Positions 8,431 through 15,982 are shown, counted from the stretch's first letter. The stretch: DNA of 19,539 nt from an uncultured Ruminococcus sp. (GCA_910577575.1 CAJTOG010000035.1:1-19539); one strand, 5' to 3'. Program-made: numbers and translations. The notes: generated by a model not told the origin, from the letters alone.

Positions 8431-8523
8431 TATCCCAAAATAATCACTAATGAACTATGGGATTCAGCACAAAACAAGAAAAATAATAACAGTTATTCGA
8501 TGAGATATAGCCAGAATAAATAG
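8185..8523 (+). CDS. Lone recombinase-domain protein (no catalytic domain)
   Basis: The product is 112 residues. GAGGA (8171-8175) is nine bases upstream of the ATG. The whole protein corresponds to the central recombinase DNA-binding domain of large serine recombinases (PF07508 type): ISFGYTRNEMNEIVIYKEQA, EVVKLIFELYL, LEMYRIPSPSNKPVWGR, VLSNENYIGNI. The N-terminal resolvase domain with the catalytic Ser and the zinc-ribbon domain are both absent. Its stop overlaps the ribosome binding site of another small frame at 8538. It could be a remnant kept open by chance, an accessory DNA-binding protein, or the second part of a split recombinase. The dead duplicate upstream argues that this region is decaying. 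Confidence 0.7.
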   Translation: MEKQKRISFGYTRNEMNEIVIYKEQAEVVKLIFELYLFDQSLSNISKYLEMYRIPSPSNKPVWGRQIINNVLSNENYIGNIDYPKIITNELWDSAQNKKNNNSYSMRYSQNK

Positions 8524-8537
8524 GAGGTTTAACTTAC

Positions 8538-8633
8538 ATGAAAATTTATGTAAACTGCTTGATTTTGTGTGTGAAACATGATATACTTATTATAAAGAAA
8601 GATCGGAGGTGTGATTTATGGGAATTTATCTGA
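8538..8633 (+). other. Truncated start of a gene, possibly a serine recombinase
   Basis: A strong AGGAGG (8522-8527) overlaps the stop of the recombinase-domain gene and sits ten bases before an ATG. The frame starts MKIYVNC, similar to the MKIYGYC-type start common in small serine recombinases, but then runs only 31 codons and overlaps the start of the ATPase gene at 8618. I read it as the left stub of a gene whose body was replaced by the ATPase cargo. Alternatively it is a short leader peptide. Confidence 0.3.
8559..8587 (+). promoter_or_regulatory. Sigma-70-type promoter of the ATPase/nuclease gene
   Basis: TTGATT (8559-8564) and TATACT (8582-8587) are separated by exactly 17 bases. The promoter is 30 bases before the ATG at 8618, which has GGAGG at 8605-8609. 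The gene therefore has its own promoter, independent of the recombinase genes. Confidence 0.75.
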
Positions 8634-10183
8634 ATCCAAGTAATGTGGATTTTTACAACGCTGTGAATCACTCACAAATTTATGTAGATAAAACGGAACT
8701 TATTAAATATACAAATAAAGTTCTATTTGGAGAGCAGAAATTCATTTGTGTCAGCCGTCCAAGAAGATTTGGAAAATCAATGGCAGCGAATATGCTGACA
8801 GCTTACTACAGCAGCGGCTGTGATTCAAGAGAAATGTTCAGCCAACTGAAAATTGCAGATTCAGAATCATTTGAAAAGCATCTGAATAAGTATAATGTAA
8901 TTAGACTGGATATTCAGAAATTCGCAAACAAAACAGAAACTGTCGATGATATGCTGAAATTGTTGCAAAAAAGAGTAATCAACGAACTTAGAAAAACATT
9001 TGAGATCAGCTGCGGTGAAACGGATCTTCCATTCGTGCTTGAAGAAGTTTTTGATGCATATCAGCAGCCGCTTGTATTTATAATTGATGAATGGGACTGC
9101 GTTTTAAGGGACAAAAAGAACAGCAGCAAAGATCAGAAAACGTATCTGAATTTTTTATGTGACCTGTTTAAAGGACAGAGTTATGTTGCACTTGCTTACA
9201 TGACTGGAATTCTGCCGATTAAAAAATATGGAAAGCATTCGGCAATAAATGCATTCTACGAATATTCGATGACTGACGCTGAACCAATTTCAGAGTTTAC
9301 AGGGTTTACTGAAAGTGAAGTTAAGGAGCTTTGTATAAAATATGATAAGTCGTTTTCTGAAATGAAGCGTTGGTACGACGGATACAATTTGAACGGAATT
9401 TCGATTTATAATCCAAAGTCGGTTGTGGAATCAATACTCCGTGGACAGTTCAACAATTACTGGACTTCAACTGAAACTTATGAGGCGTTGAAAATTTACA
9501 TTGAAATGAATTTTGATGGCTTAAAGGATACAATAATTGAACTTCTTGCGGGAGGAAAAGTTGTAATTGATACAACAACGTTTACAAATGATATGGTCAC
9601 ATTTATAACAAAAGATGATGTTCTGACGCTTTTGATTCATCTCGGATATCTGACATACGATTTTTATACTAAAGAAGTTTCAATTCCAAATCACGAAATT
9701 TCGGAGCAGTTTGCAAGTACAATAAAAGTAATTGGCTGGTCGGAAGTTGCGGATTCACTGAAGTAGTCCGATGAACTACTCAAAGCTACGCTGAACTATA
9801 ACGAAGAAAAAGTTGCGGAGCTTATAGACAAGGTGCACAGTGATAATACTTCAATTTTGAAATATAACGATGAAAATTCACTGACCTGTGTGATCTCGCT
9901 TGCATATTATTCTGCAAGAAAAACGTATACGATCGAGCGTGAACTTCCTGCCGGAAAAGGTTATGCCGACTTGGTTTTCCGACCGAGGAAAAACAACAGT
10001 AATCCTGCAATTATCGTAGAACTCAAATATGACAAATCCGCCGAGGGAGCTTTGGAACAGATCAAAAAAAAACATTATACCGATTGCCTAAAGGATTACT
10101 CAGGAGAAATTTTGCTTGTCGGAATAAACTATGATAAAAACGATAAATGCCATACTTGTAAGATCAAAAAAATTATCATGTAA
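8618..10183 (+). pseudogene. AAA-ATPase-like / PD-(D/E)XK (DUF1703) protein interrupted by an in-frame amber codon
   Basis: The frame reads 382 codons to TAG at 9764-9766, then stays open in the same frame for 138 more codons to 10183. Together they make the normal length (about 520 residues) and domain order of the AAA-ATPase_like (PF09820) plus PDDEXK_9 (PF08011) family. The N-terminal part has a Walker A-like SRPRRFGKSMAANML, Walker B-like LVFIIDEWDCVL, and later EMKRWYDGYNL. Beyond the stop come ENSLTCVISLAYYSARKTY, ELPAGKGYADLVFRPR (nuclease Asp) and IIVELKYDKSAEGALEQIK (E-x-K). One substitution explains the stop, so the gene is either a recent pseudogene, a readthrough product or an assembly error. 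A GTG at 9833 could restart the C-terminal part, but no good ribosome binding site is seen. The function of these abundant multicopy proteins is not settled; a mobile or nuclease-linked role is likely. Confidence 0.88.
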
Positions 10184-10262
10184 ATAAAAATATTCTTGAA
10201 AAAGCTGAAAAATCGGGATAAACTGATGTCATCTATTTTATAGTAACAAGACAATTGAAAAG

Positions 10263-10300
10263 CACGTAATATAGGTTAAATTCTATGTTGCGTGTTTTTT
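10263..10300 (+). terminator. Rho-independent terminator after the ATPase/nuclease gene
   Basis: Arms CACGTAATATAG (10263-10274) and CTATGTTGCGTG (10283-10294) pair over 12 bp with two G-T pairs and are followed directly by six T residues. Confidence 0.82.
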
Positions 10301-10322
10301 ATTTTATACAGAAAGAGTGGAT

Positions 10323-10380
10323 TGAGGACACTATTAAGGCACTAACGATATAAAAAGATACTGTAAGTTACATGAGAATA
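10323..10380. repeat. Candidate left attachment/arm region of the integrative element
   Basis: TGAGGACACTA (10323-10333) is repeated exactly at 17725-17735. In both places it is followed by a second AAGRCACT and, 36-37 bases on, by ACTGTAAG (10360-10367 and 17761-17768). It lies just outside the 3' end of the integrase gene, where an att site would be expected. The short AGGACACT-like repeats resemble integrase arm-type sites. The exact crossover core cannot be fixed from one sequence. Confidence 0.4.
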
Positions 10381-10390
10381 CAATAAAAAC

Positions 10391-10418
10391 GGAGCAGGGT
10401 AATATAAAATCCTGCTCC
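10391..10418. terminator. Bidirectional terminator at the integrase 3' end
   Basis: GGAGCAGG (10391-10398) and CCTGCTCC (10411-10418) form a perfect 8-bp stem with a 12-base loop. T-rich sequence follows on the plus strand (TTAATTTTT) and on the minus strand (GTTTTTAT). It would end the minus-strand integrase transcript. The same arms are reused in the hairpin at 15952-15976. Confidence 0.75.
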
Positions 10419-10425
10419 TTAATTT

Positions 10426-11716
10426 TTAGCCTGTTTTGGTATTACTGCTATGTGAAAGAATGATACTGCCCATACATTCAGCTATACGGCTTTCTGATTT
10501 AGCGATAACATGGGCATAGATATTCTGGGTTGTACTTGCTTTTGCGTGACCTAAGTGACTGCTTATGCTTATTGTGTCCATACCTGCAAAATAAAGGAGA
10601 CTGGCGGCGGTATGCCTGAAAGCGTGCGGATTGATATGTTTCAAGCCGTACTTTTCTGAAAAGCGTTTGCAGTAGCTTGTAACACTGTCGGGGTGCATCG
10701 GTTCTCCGTTGTCCTTAACGAATATAAAGCCTGTATCATGCCATTTGTTACCGTAAGCGGATTTTAAAGGCTGATAGTATTCAGTATAGTATTCAGGAGT
10801 TCCATACTCAGAGGATGGAGTTTGATATAGCAGACTGATTTTTCTGTCTTTGGCTTATCAATATATATTCCCACATCGGCGGAATAGTAAACGCATTTTT
10901 CGATATGAATTTTATTATATTCCCAGTCTATACAGTTCCAGGTTAAGCCGAGAACTTCCCCACGCCGTCCGCCTGTAACGAGGAGCAGATGCAGGAGCAT
11001 TCTCCATTTCAGCGGTTCGCTTTCGGAACATTCAAGTATTCTGTCAACTTCGTCCTGTTCAAAGTAATTTGCGGTTTTCTGCTCGACTTTCGGCGGTTTT
11101 GTCCTGTCGGCAGGATTGTACGGAATAAGCATTTCACATACAGCCTGTTCAAGTACAAGGTGTATAAGAACATGGTGTTCACGGATTGTCTTGTTTGAAA
11201 GCGGTCTGCTATCGTATTCAATATCAAATAAACTTTCGGTCTTTACATTCAATACGGAAGATAACTTTACAGCACTTTCAAAGGCTATTTTGTCGCCTTT
11301 GAGTGCTTTTCTGTATGTGGTTACGGATACTCTGCCTGCTCCTTTATGAAGCATTCACGATAGTCTGAGAGCATTAATTCAAGAAGTTTTTCGGCTGATT
11401 TGAGTACGGCTTTATCTGAATTTTTACGCAGTCCCGATTGTGCCAATTTCTCTTTGAGTTCAATGACATACTTTGCATAAGCATCAAATTTCTGCCGTCC
11501 GTCACCTGTCAAGCCCTGTCTGCACTGTTCCTCGAATAATACAGCCTGTTTCTGTAATTCCTTTTGTATCTGCTTTGCGGTCATGTTCGGAGCAGGTTTC
11601 CATGTCATTTCATGAGGCTTGATTTTCTTTTCGTTGCTGTCATATCCTCTTGCAACCCTTATTCTGTAGCTGATTATTTCGCCATGCTTGTTCTTTCGGG
11701 GCGATATATTAGCCAT
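10426..11716 (-). pseudogene. Tyrosine integrase with embedded HTH, broken by two frameshifts
   Basis: Three overlapping frames add up to one phage-type integrase. The N-terminal part (from ATG 11716, RBS GGGAGAT) has the AP2-like arm-binding start (MANISPRKNKHGEIISYRIR). The middle carries an HTH-like insert (VSVTTYRKALKGDKIAFESA, then LNVKTESLF), the SNKTIREHH helix and the catalytic Arg in LLVTGGRRGEVLGLTW. The C-terminal part has INPHAFRHTA (HxxR), SSHLGHAKASTT and the nucleophile Tyr in QNIYAHV. One base is missing near 11330 (GCAGAG for expected GCAGGAG) and one near 10796. Compared with relatives, about 45 residues of the SAM-like core-binding domain also seem to be absent between YVIELKE and KLAQSG. 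The enzyme is therefore expected to be inactive, leaving the element immobile unless helped in trans. Confidence 0.88.
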
Positions 11717-11772
11717 TTTTATAACATCTCCCTTGTTTATAGTCTTTTCTTGTGTATTTGTAAAATAAGGTT

Positions 11773-12549
11773 TTATTCGTCCTGCTCCATATCATTAAGA
11801 AAACGTCGAAAATTTTCACTATTTTTTTTAAAAAAATCTTCAGTAAAAATAGTATCATCTAAATACATTTCAAGTTCATCATCAATTAATCTCATAATTT
11901 CATTGCTTATTATAAATCTTTTATAATCTAAATCTTCAAAAATAAAGTCATCATCTACTATTCTGCAACGGTCTATAAAAAATTCTACATATTTTTCGTA
12001 TTCCAGTTCCCATTTTTTTAGTTCCATACCACAATTAGAGAGTTTTTTAAATATAAATTTACCTCTTTCTTCAATTTCTTTTTCTGAAAAAGGAAGATTA
12101 TGTTTTTGGCAGTATAACCTTATTGTTTCTATTTCAAAAATTTCTTTTTTTTGTTTAGAGATTAGCATTTCTCTTATCTCATAAAGAAGAGACGAAGAAA
12201 TAGAGGTTATAAATGCGTCCATAATATCAAAGACTTTTATATCTTCAAAATTTTTTAAATTTTGCAAGTTGTGTATTGAACTTGCAGTCAATCCAGTAAT
12301 TTTGCAAGCCGTTTGAATACTTTCATCAAGCGTTGCTGTGTCGGTACGTCCCATTAAGTAATCAGTAGAGACATTGAAAAAGTCTGCTATTTTGGCAAGC
12401 AGTTCAATATTAATTGTTCTTTCGGCTTTTTCGTAAAGACTGAGACTTTGCCTTGTTATACCCAGTTCTTCAGCAAGTTCCTGCTGAGTGATATTTTTTT
12501 GTTCTCTGAGTTCTATAAGCCGCTGGGCGAATGTTTCCTTATAATTCAT
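11773..12549 (-). CDS. XRE/cI-like repressor of the integrative element
   Basis: The product is 258 residues. Minus-strand AAAGGAG is seven bases before the ATG. Residues 5-66 are a clear XRE helix-turn-helix: RLIELREQKNITQQELAEEL, GITRQSLSLYEKAERTINIE and FFNVSTDYLMGRTD. The C-terminal 190 residues are acidic and helical, with no LexA/cI-type Ser-Lys peptidase and no ImmA-type metallopeptidase motif. Induction is therefore more likely by an antirepressor or partner protein than by self-cleavage, as in satellite-type repressors; that is inference. It lies between the integrase and a strong divergent promoter flanked by two TGTTGC/GCAACA sites, consistent with a master repressor. It is one of the few undamaged genes of the element. 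Confidence 0.9.
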   Translation of the reverse strand: MNYKETFAQRLIELREQKNITQQELAEELGITRQSLSLYEKAERTINIELLAKIADFFNVSTDYLMGRTDTATLDESIQTACKITGLTASSIHNLQNLKNFEDIKVFDIMDAFITSISSSLLYEIREMLISKQKKEIFEIETIRLYCQKHNLPFSEKEIEERGKFIFKKLSNCGMELKKWELEYEKYVEFFIDRCRIVDDDFIFEDLDYKRFIISNEIMRLIDDELEMYLDDTIFTEDFFKKNSENFRRFLNDMEQDE

Positions 12550-12572
12550 TTTTTAACTCCTTTGTTTGAATA

Positions 12573-12598
12573 TGTTGCTTTCATTTTTTTTTGCAACA
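12573..12598. promoter_or_regulatory. Candidate operator O1 of the repressor
   Basis: The inverted half-sites TGTTGC (12573-12578) and GCAACA (12593-12598) are 14 bases apart and lie between the repressor start and the divergent promoter. The same half-sites recur at 12651-12677. Confidence 0.6.
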
Positions 12599-12603
12599 AA
12601 TAC

Positions 12604-12632
12604 TTGACAAATTCAAAAAGTTGTGATATACT
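12604..12632 (+). promoter_or_regulatory. Strong promoter for the rightward genes
   Basis: A consensus TTGACA (12604-12609) and TATACT (12627-12632) are separated by 17 bases and point towards the HTH, zinc-ribbon, excisionase-like and replication-type genes. The two candidate operators lie immediately to either side of it. Confidence 0.85.
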
Positions 12633-12650
12633 GATGTTAGTGGTTAAAGT

Positions 12651-12677
12651 TGTTGCTATATATATTATAGTGCAACA
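12651..12677. promoter_or_regulatory. Candidate operator O2 of the repressor
   Basis: TGTTGC (12651-12656) and GCAACA (12672-12677) are inverted half-sites 15 bases apart (7-bp arms if flanking T/A are counted), downstream of the promoter start. Binding here and at O1 would enclose the promoter. Confidence 0.6.
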
Positions 12678-12727
12678 ATTTGAAAAAGTCAACACCACAA
12701 CAAAAAATTTTTAAGGAGATTATTAAA

Positions 12728-12918
12728 ATGGCCAAAGCAAACGCCGACATCAGAGCAGAGCTGAAAGCTAAAAATATTCCTGTTTATGCTGTTGCTGATG
12801 TACTGAGAGTTCATGAAAATACGGTTTTCGCCGTTTACGTCATGAACTTTCGGAGCAGAAGAAGCAGAAGCTTATCAAAATCATTGATGAACTTTCATTC
12901 CAGAACACAAACAATTAA
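12728..12918 (+). pseudogene. Small HTH-like protein, frameshifted
   Basis: AAGGAG (12713-12718) precedes the ATG at 12728. The start, MAKANADIRAELKAKNIPVY then AVADVLRVHENTVF, matches the small phage/element DNA-binding proteins that pair an AVAD-type helix with a recognition helix. After the codon at 12827 the sequence continues as RRLRHELSEQKKQKLIKIID only if one base is added (frame from 12829), ending at TAA 12916-12918 as in relatives of about 63 residues. As it stands the frame runs on to 12961 with nonsense residues. A lost T in GTTTTC is the simplest cause. The position, first gene after the strong promoter, corresponds to the Cro/Str-like slot in satellite elements. Confidence 0.78.
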
Positions 12919-12938
12919 TTTTACGGAGGTATTTAAAA

Positions 12939-13259
12939 ATGGATTACACAATCTACACTAAAATCAAAGAGAAGAACGGCAAGGCACGAGAGATTATGGC
13001 AATTGATTTGCCTTTTTCCTGTCGTTGTCCTGAGTGTAACAAGGAAACAGAAATCTCGCTTTTTGATGAGATAGCACATAATCCCGACTTGGACCCGTAT
13101 TCAAGCAAAGTTTACTGTGAAAGCTGTACAGCGGTCTTTTAAAAAATCAGAGAGCAGATAAAGCGTACTCTTGATGATGTTGACAATATGCCTGCCGATA
13201 AACTTCACGCACTCTCAAATCTGATTGACGAGTTTGAGGAAGAGTGTACAGAATGGTAA
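12939..13259 (+). pseudogene. Zinc-ribbon protein interrupted by TAA
   Basis: GGAGG (12925-12929) lies nine bases before the ATG. The first 67 codons have two Cys pairs (CRCPEC and CESC) of a zinc ribbon. TAA at 13140-13142 is followed in the same frame by 38 codons with good protein character (KIREQIKRTLDDVDNMPADK, then LIDEFEEECTEW) to TAA 13257. A single AAA to TAA change explains the break. The truncated product keeps both Cys pairs and might still fold. The family is small element-encoded proteins of unknown role. It is part of the rightward operon. Confidence 0.65.
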
Positions 13260-13265
13260 AAAAAT

Positions 13266-13294
13266 AATGCCTGATGGTACGAACATCAGACATT
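13266..13294. repeat. Short hairpin between genes
   Basis: AATG-C-CTGATG (13266-13276) pairs with CATCAG-A-CATT (13284-13294) with one mismatch. There is no T-run on the plus strand. It lies in the 200-base gap between the zinc-ribbon and excisionase-like genes. Confidence 0.5.
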
Positions 13295-13345
13295 AATAAA
13301 AAAACAAAAAGAAAAACAAAGGCAAATCAACTTAAAACCAACAAC

Positions 13346-13393
13346 ATTTATATTCCTGCTCCAATCGTGGCTTGATAGAACAGGAATATAAAT
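13346..13393. repeat. Perfect 13-bp inverted repeat in the leader of the excisionase-like gene
   Basis: ATTTATATTCCTG (13346-13358) and CAGGAATATAAAT (13381-13393) are perfect arms around 22 bases. The left arm runs into one of the CCTGCTCC octamers. The repeat lies 70 bases before the TTG start and could be an RNA structure or a protein-binding site. Confidence 0.65.
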
Positions 13394-13461
13394 TTATTAT
13401 ACTTGCCTTACTCTTATTATATCATAATAGTGAGTATGTTGCAAGGGAAAAGGACAAAGAA

Positions 13462-13719
13462 TTGAAAGAAAATTTTGAAATTAAAACAAATATTCCGACA
13501 ATGTGCGGAATAAAGGAAACAGCAAAGAACTTCGGAATAGCTAAATATCATGCAAGACAGCTTGCATTATCGGGCAAAGTAAAGGCGGTACGTGCAGGAC
13601 GAGGAAAAATCCTTGTCAATCAGGAAAGCGTTGCAGAGTATTTCAACAGTTCCTATCTGACAGAGGATAAACCTGCTTCGACTTACAATAGGATAAAGCC
13701 GATACCTGTTAAGCTGTAA
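13462..13719 (+). CDS. Excisionase-like helix-turn-helix protein
   Basis: I choose TTG at 13462 because AAAAGGA (13448-13454) is seven bases upstream and the resulting protein (85 residues) has the usual size. A longer frame from 13372 starts with a hydrophobic, low-quality stretch that also overlaps an inverted repeat. ATG at 13501 has no ribosome binding site. The core (MCGIKETAKNFGIAKYHARQ, then GKVKAVRAGRGKILVN, QESVAEYF) is the MerR/Xis-type winged HTH (HTH_17): helix, recognition helix, wing with Gly-Arg-Gly, then a helix. Such proteins direct excision or control copy functions next to replication genes. It is followed 13 bases later by the DUF3987 gene. Confidence 0.72.
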   Translation: MKENFEIKTNIPTMCGIKETAKNFGIAKYHARQLALSGKVKAVRAGRGKILVNQESVAEYFNSSYLTEDKPASTYNRIKPIPVKL

Positions 13720-13732
13720 AGGCGGTGAATAA

Positions 13733-15037
13733 ATGAGTTTGTTTGATAATGATGTTCTGGATAATCTTTATGAAAAAAATATACCATTTACAAATTCAAG
13801 AGATGATTTCATTAAAATACTGCTCAATTGTACTGTTCTGAATAAAATTGATAGTGAAATCAGTCCCGAAAGAGAAAAGATGTTTACTTATATAATGGAT
13901 ACAGCAAGGCTTGCAAAAGCAGAAGATGTTGTGCTTGAAACAGTTGAACAAATGGAGAATAAAGGTTCGCTTGTGTTCTGGGAACTTCCAAAACCATTTG
14001 AAAAGCAAATCCAAATGCAGAAATTTAACCCCGACAGTTGTTTGCCTGACCTGCTCCGTTGCTGTCAGTACTGTCACTGTGTGTACAGGGAAAAGTGGTT
14101 GTAAAGTACCCAATAAACAGCCACACACAGCCGTTATGCCTGTATACGCTTACAATTGCACCACCTGGAGAGAAAAAAAGTGGTGTTCTGAAAGAGTTTA
14201 AACGCCCTGTTGAGAAATTTCAGAAAGCATATAACAATGCACACGCACTTGATTTTGCAGAATACACAAGTAAAATTGAACTTCTTGAAAAGTGGAGGTC
14301 TGTTGCAATAAAAAAAGGTGATGAAATTACGCTGAAAGACTGTGACAAGGATTTGCTTGCATTAAAGCAGAATCCTATATATCCTGTTACATTCTCTCTT
14401 GACGATGTAACGCCTGAAAGTCTCGCCAATGAAATATAGGAATGGAAACAGAATGGGTATTTTAGCCCCTGAGGGTGCAATTATTGATATACTCACTGGG
14501 ATATATTCAGGAGGAGTAAGCAATATAAGTCTGTTCCTTGAAAGCTATGACGGCAATAACTATGATTTAAGCAGGCAGGCAAGGGGACAACTTCACCTTG
14601 AAAATCCGTTGCTTGCCATTGGTCTTATGGTACAGCCAAGCCTGTTTTCAAAAGCAGTTTCAAATGCAGAGTTTACAGGTCGTGGATTTATTCAGCGGTT
14701 TATGTTTGCATTTCCCGAAAGTCACATTGAAAAGGCTGATATAAATAGTCCTGATATTCCAGAGGGAATTAATAAAGATTACGAAAAATTGATAAACGAT
14801 TTACTAAATATGCCAAAAACTCAGGATATTCCCGTTATTCAGTTCAATAAAAACGCAGTACATCTGCTGACTGATTACTATTATCATATACGAAGTGAAC
14901 TTACAAACGGAATACTTAAGGATATACGTGAATGGGGTGCAAAACATTTCGGGCGTACTCAGAGAATTGCAGAGACAAAAACAGCAGGCAGACCGAAAAT
15001 TACAATTAAGGTCAATCCATTGCTTTTCGATAAATAA
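13733..15037 (+). pseudogene. DUF3987 (primase/helicase-like replication) protein, broken
   Basis: Three frames in sequence make one DUF3987 protein. Part 1 (13733-14057) gives SLVFWELPKPFEKQIQMQKF then SCLPDLLR. Part 2 (from about 14059, other frame) gives MLSVLSLCVQGKVVVKYPIN, the P-loop-like IAPPGEKKSGVLKEF and FSLDDVTPESLANE. Part 3 (from about 14432, first frame again) gives GNRMGILAPEGAIIDILTG, QARGQLHLENPLLAIGLMVQ, FTGRGFIQRFMFAFPE and IREWGAKHFGRTQRIA. At the first joint about 20 residues are missing relative to relatives, together with a frame change. The second joint is a small indel around 14423-14430. After RIA about 100 residues appear to be lost before a C-terminal tail of the TAGRPKITIKVNPLLF type. 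In this family the protein acts in replication of integrated elements. It is nonfunctional here. Confidence 0.82.
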
Positions 15038-15092
15038 ATTACATTATAGGAGCAGAAGACAAAGTTTTTATTTTTCAATACTTAAAAAATCA

Positions 15093-15302
15093 TGATAAAA
15101 GTGATAAAAGTTAATACTCCCCTAAATATAGCCGTTTTCTTGATTTGACAGAAGATTGATGAAAATACTTGTATCAATGATGAATGTTGTTATATCATTA
15201 TAAAAAGATTTTTATCATTGACAAAACTGCTTTTATCATTCTTTCATCAAATTGAGTTTTCACAAGTAAATAGCCAAAAACATACTTTTGTCACTTTCGT
15301 CA
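15093..15302. repeat. Iteron-like array of 9-bp repeats, candidate origin
   Basis: Seven copies of TGATAAAAG or its complement CTTTTATCA with at most two changes occupy this gene-free stretch (15038-15389). TGATAAAAG occurs at 15093-15101 and 15102-15110 (tandem). On the other strand TTTTTATCA is at 15209-15217, CTTTTATCA at 15230-15238, CTTTCATCA at 15241-15249, and CTTTTGTCA at 15285-15293 with CTTTCGTCA at 15294-15302 (tandem). The two groups face each other across AT-rich DNA. The location right after the replication-type gene fits an iteron origin as in PICI/SaPI elements. Replication activity is inference. Confidence 0.65.
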
Positions 15303-15389
15303 TTCATTTTCAGCAAGTGAAAAACTCAAAAACAGCACCATGCACAAAACCTGCTCCGAAAAATTATATAAAATAACGAGGTGAATATT

Positions 15390-15938
15390 ATGAACGACAA
15401 AGAAAAGTTCTGTAAGGAAGTTACTGTAATCTGTGATACGAGGGAACAGGAGAATAAACACATACTCGGCTATCTTGATACGCATAGTATAAAGCATGAA
15501 AACAGAAAACTTGACTTTGGTGACTACTCTTTTAAAATAGCTGATAAAGATTTCAGTATGCAGTGTGTTATTGAGCTTAAAGCAAATGTAAATGAACTCT
15601 GGAATAATATAAGCCGTGAGCGTGAACGGTTTGAGAAAGAAATAAATGCTATGTCAAATATTACTCATTCTCCAAACCTGATTATAGAATGCTGTCCTGA
15701 CCGTGATTTTTTGATGAATTTCAAGGTCAATCAGTACACTATGCAGATGCAAAACCGCAAAGTCGAGGACATTGGCAGATACATATACATCACATTGCAG
15801 TCGTGGAGCAGTTCCAACAGATACCGCCTGAATGTTCACTATATAAAGGGAAACGGCGGAACAGCTACTCTTATGCTGAATATCTTCTATTACTATTGGC
15901 ATAACTACAGAGAGCTTATAAAGCCTTTAAGGAACTGA
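15390..15938 (+). CDS. ERCC4/XPF-type nuclease domain protein
   Basis: The start is ATG 15390; GAGGTG (15378-15383), which contains an earlier in-frame GTG, is its ribosome binding site. The product is 182 residues. The ERCC4 nuclease signature is visible: VICDTREQENKH (Asp and Glu of motif I), KLDFGDYSFKI (GDY motif), and VIELKANVNELWNNISRERE in place of the ERKxxxD core (here E-L-K). Downstream come PNLIIECCPDR and a helical part. XPF-family nucleases cut branched or flap DNA. Small stand-alone versions occur on phages and integrative elements next to replication genes, which fits the iterons immediately upstream. The frame is intact, unlike most genes of the element. An imperfect third motif (Leu for Arg in ERK) is common in bacterial members. 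Confidence 0.82.
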   Translation: MNDKEKFCKEVTVICDTREQENKHILGYLDTHSIKHENRKLDFGDYSFKIADKDFSMQCVIELKANVNELWNNISRERERFEKEINAMSNITHSPNLIIECCPDRDFLMNFKVNQYTMQMQNRKVEDIGRYIYITLQSWSSSNRYRLNVHYIKGNGGTATLMLNIFYYYWHNYRELIKPLRN

Positions 15939-15951
15939 ATATAATAAAATC

Positions 15952-15976
15952 GGAGCAGGCTTATACTTCCTGCTCC
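15952..15976. terminator. Bidirectional terminator between convergent genes
   Basis: GGAGCAGG (15952-15959) and CCTGCTCC (15969-15976) form a perfect 8-bp stem with a 9-base loop. CTTTTAT follows on the plus strand and GATTTTAT on the minus strand. It separates the nuclease gene (ends 15938) from the minus-strand gene ending at 15983. The arms are identical to those of the 10391-10418 hairpin. Confidence 0.8.
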
Positions 15977-15982
15977 CTTTTA

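Noticed and set aside
9764..9766. Amber codon as evidence of stop reassignment or pyrrolysine
   Set aside because: Other genes here end normally at TAG (751, 7338, 8523, 18299), and the other premature stops are TAA, so a changed code is not supported.
10426..10698. A separate 90-residue integrase from the ATG at 10698
   Set aside because: That Met is internal (MHPDSVT) in full-length relatives; the frame is the C-terminal part of the frameshifted integrase, not its own gene.
13372..13461. Longer N-terminus of the excisionase-like protein from TTG 13372
   Set aside because: It lies within an inverted repeat, encodes an unrelated hydrophobic stretch, has no ribosome binding site, and relatives are shorter.
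15093..15302. CRISPR array
   Set aside because: The repeats are only 9 bp, in both orientations, with irregular spacing and no spacer-sized units; they fit iterons, not CRISPR.
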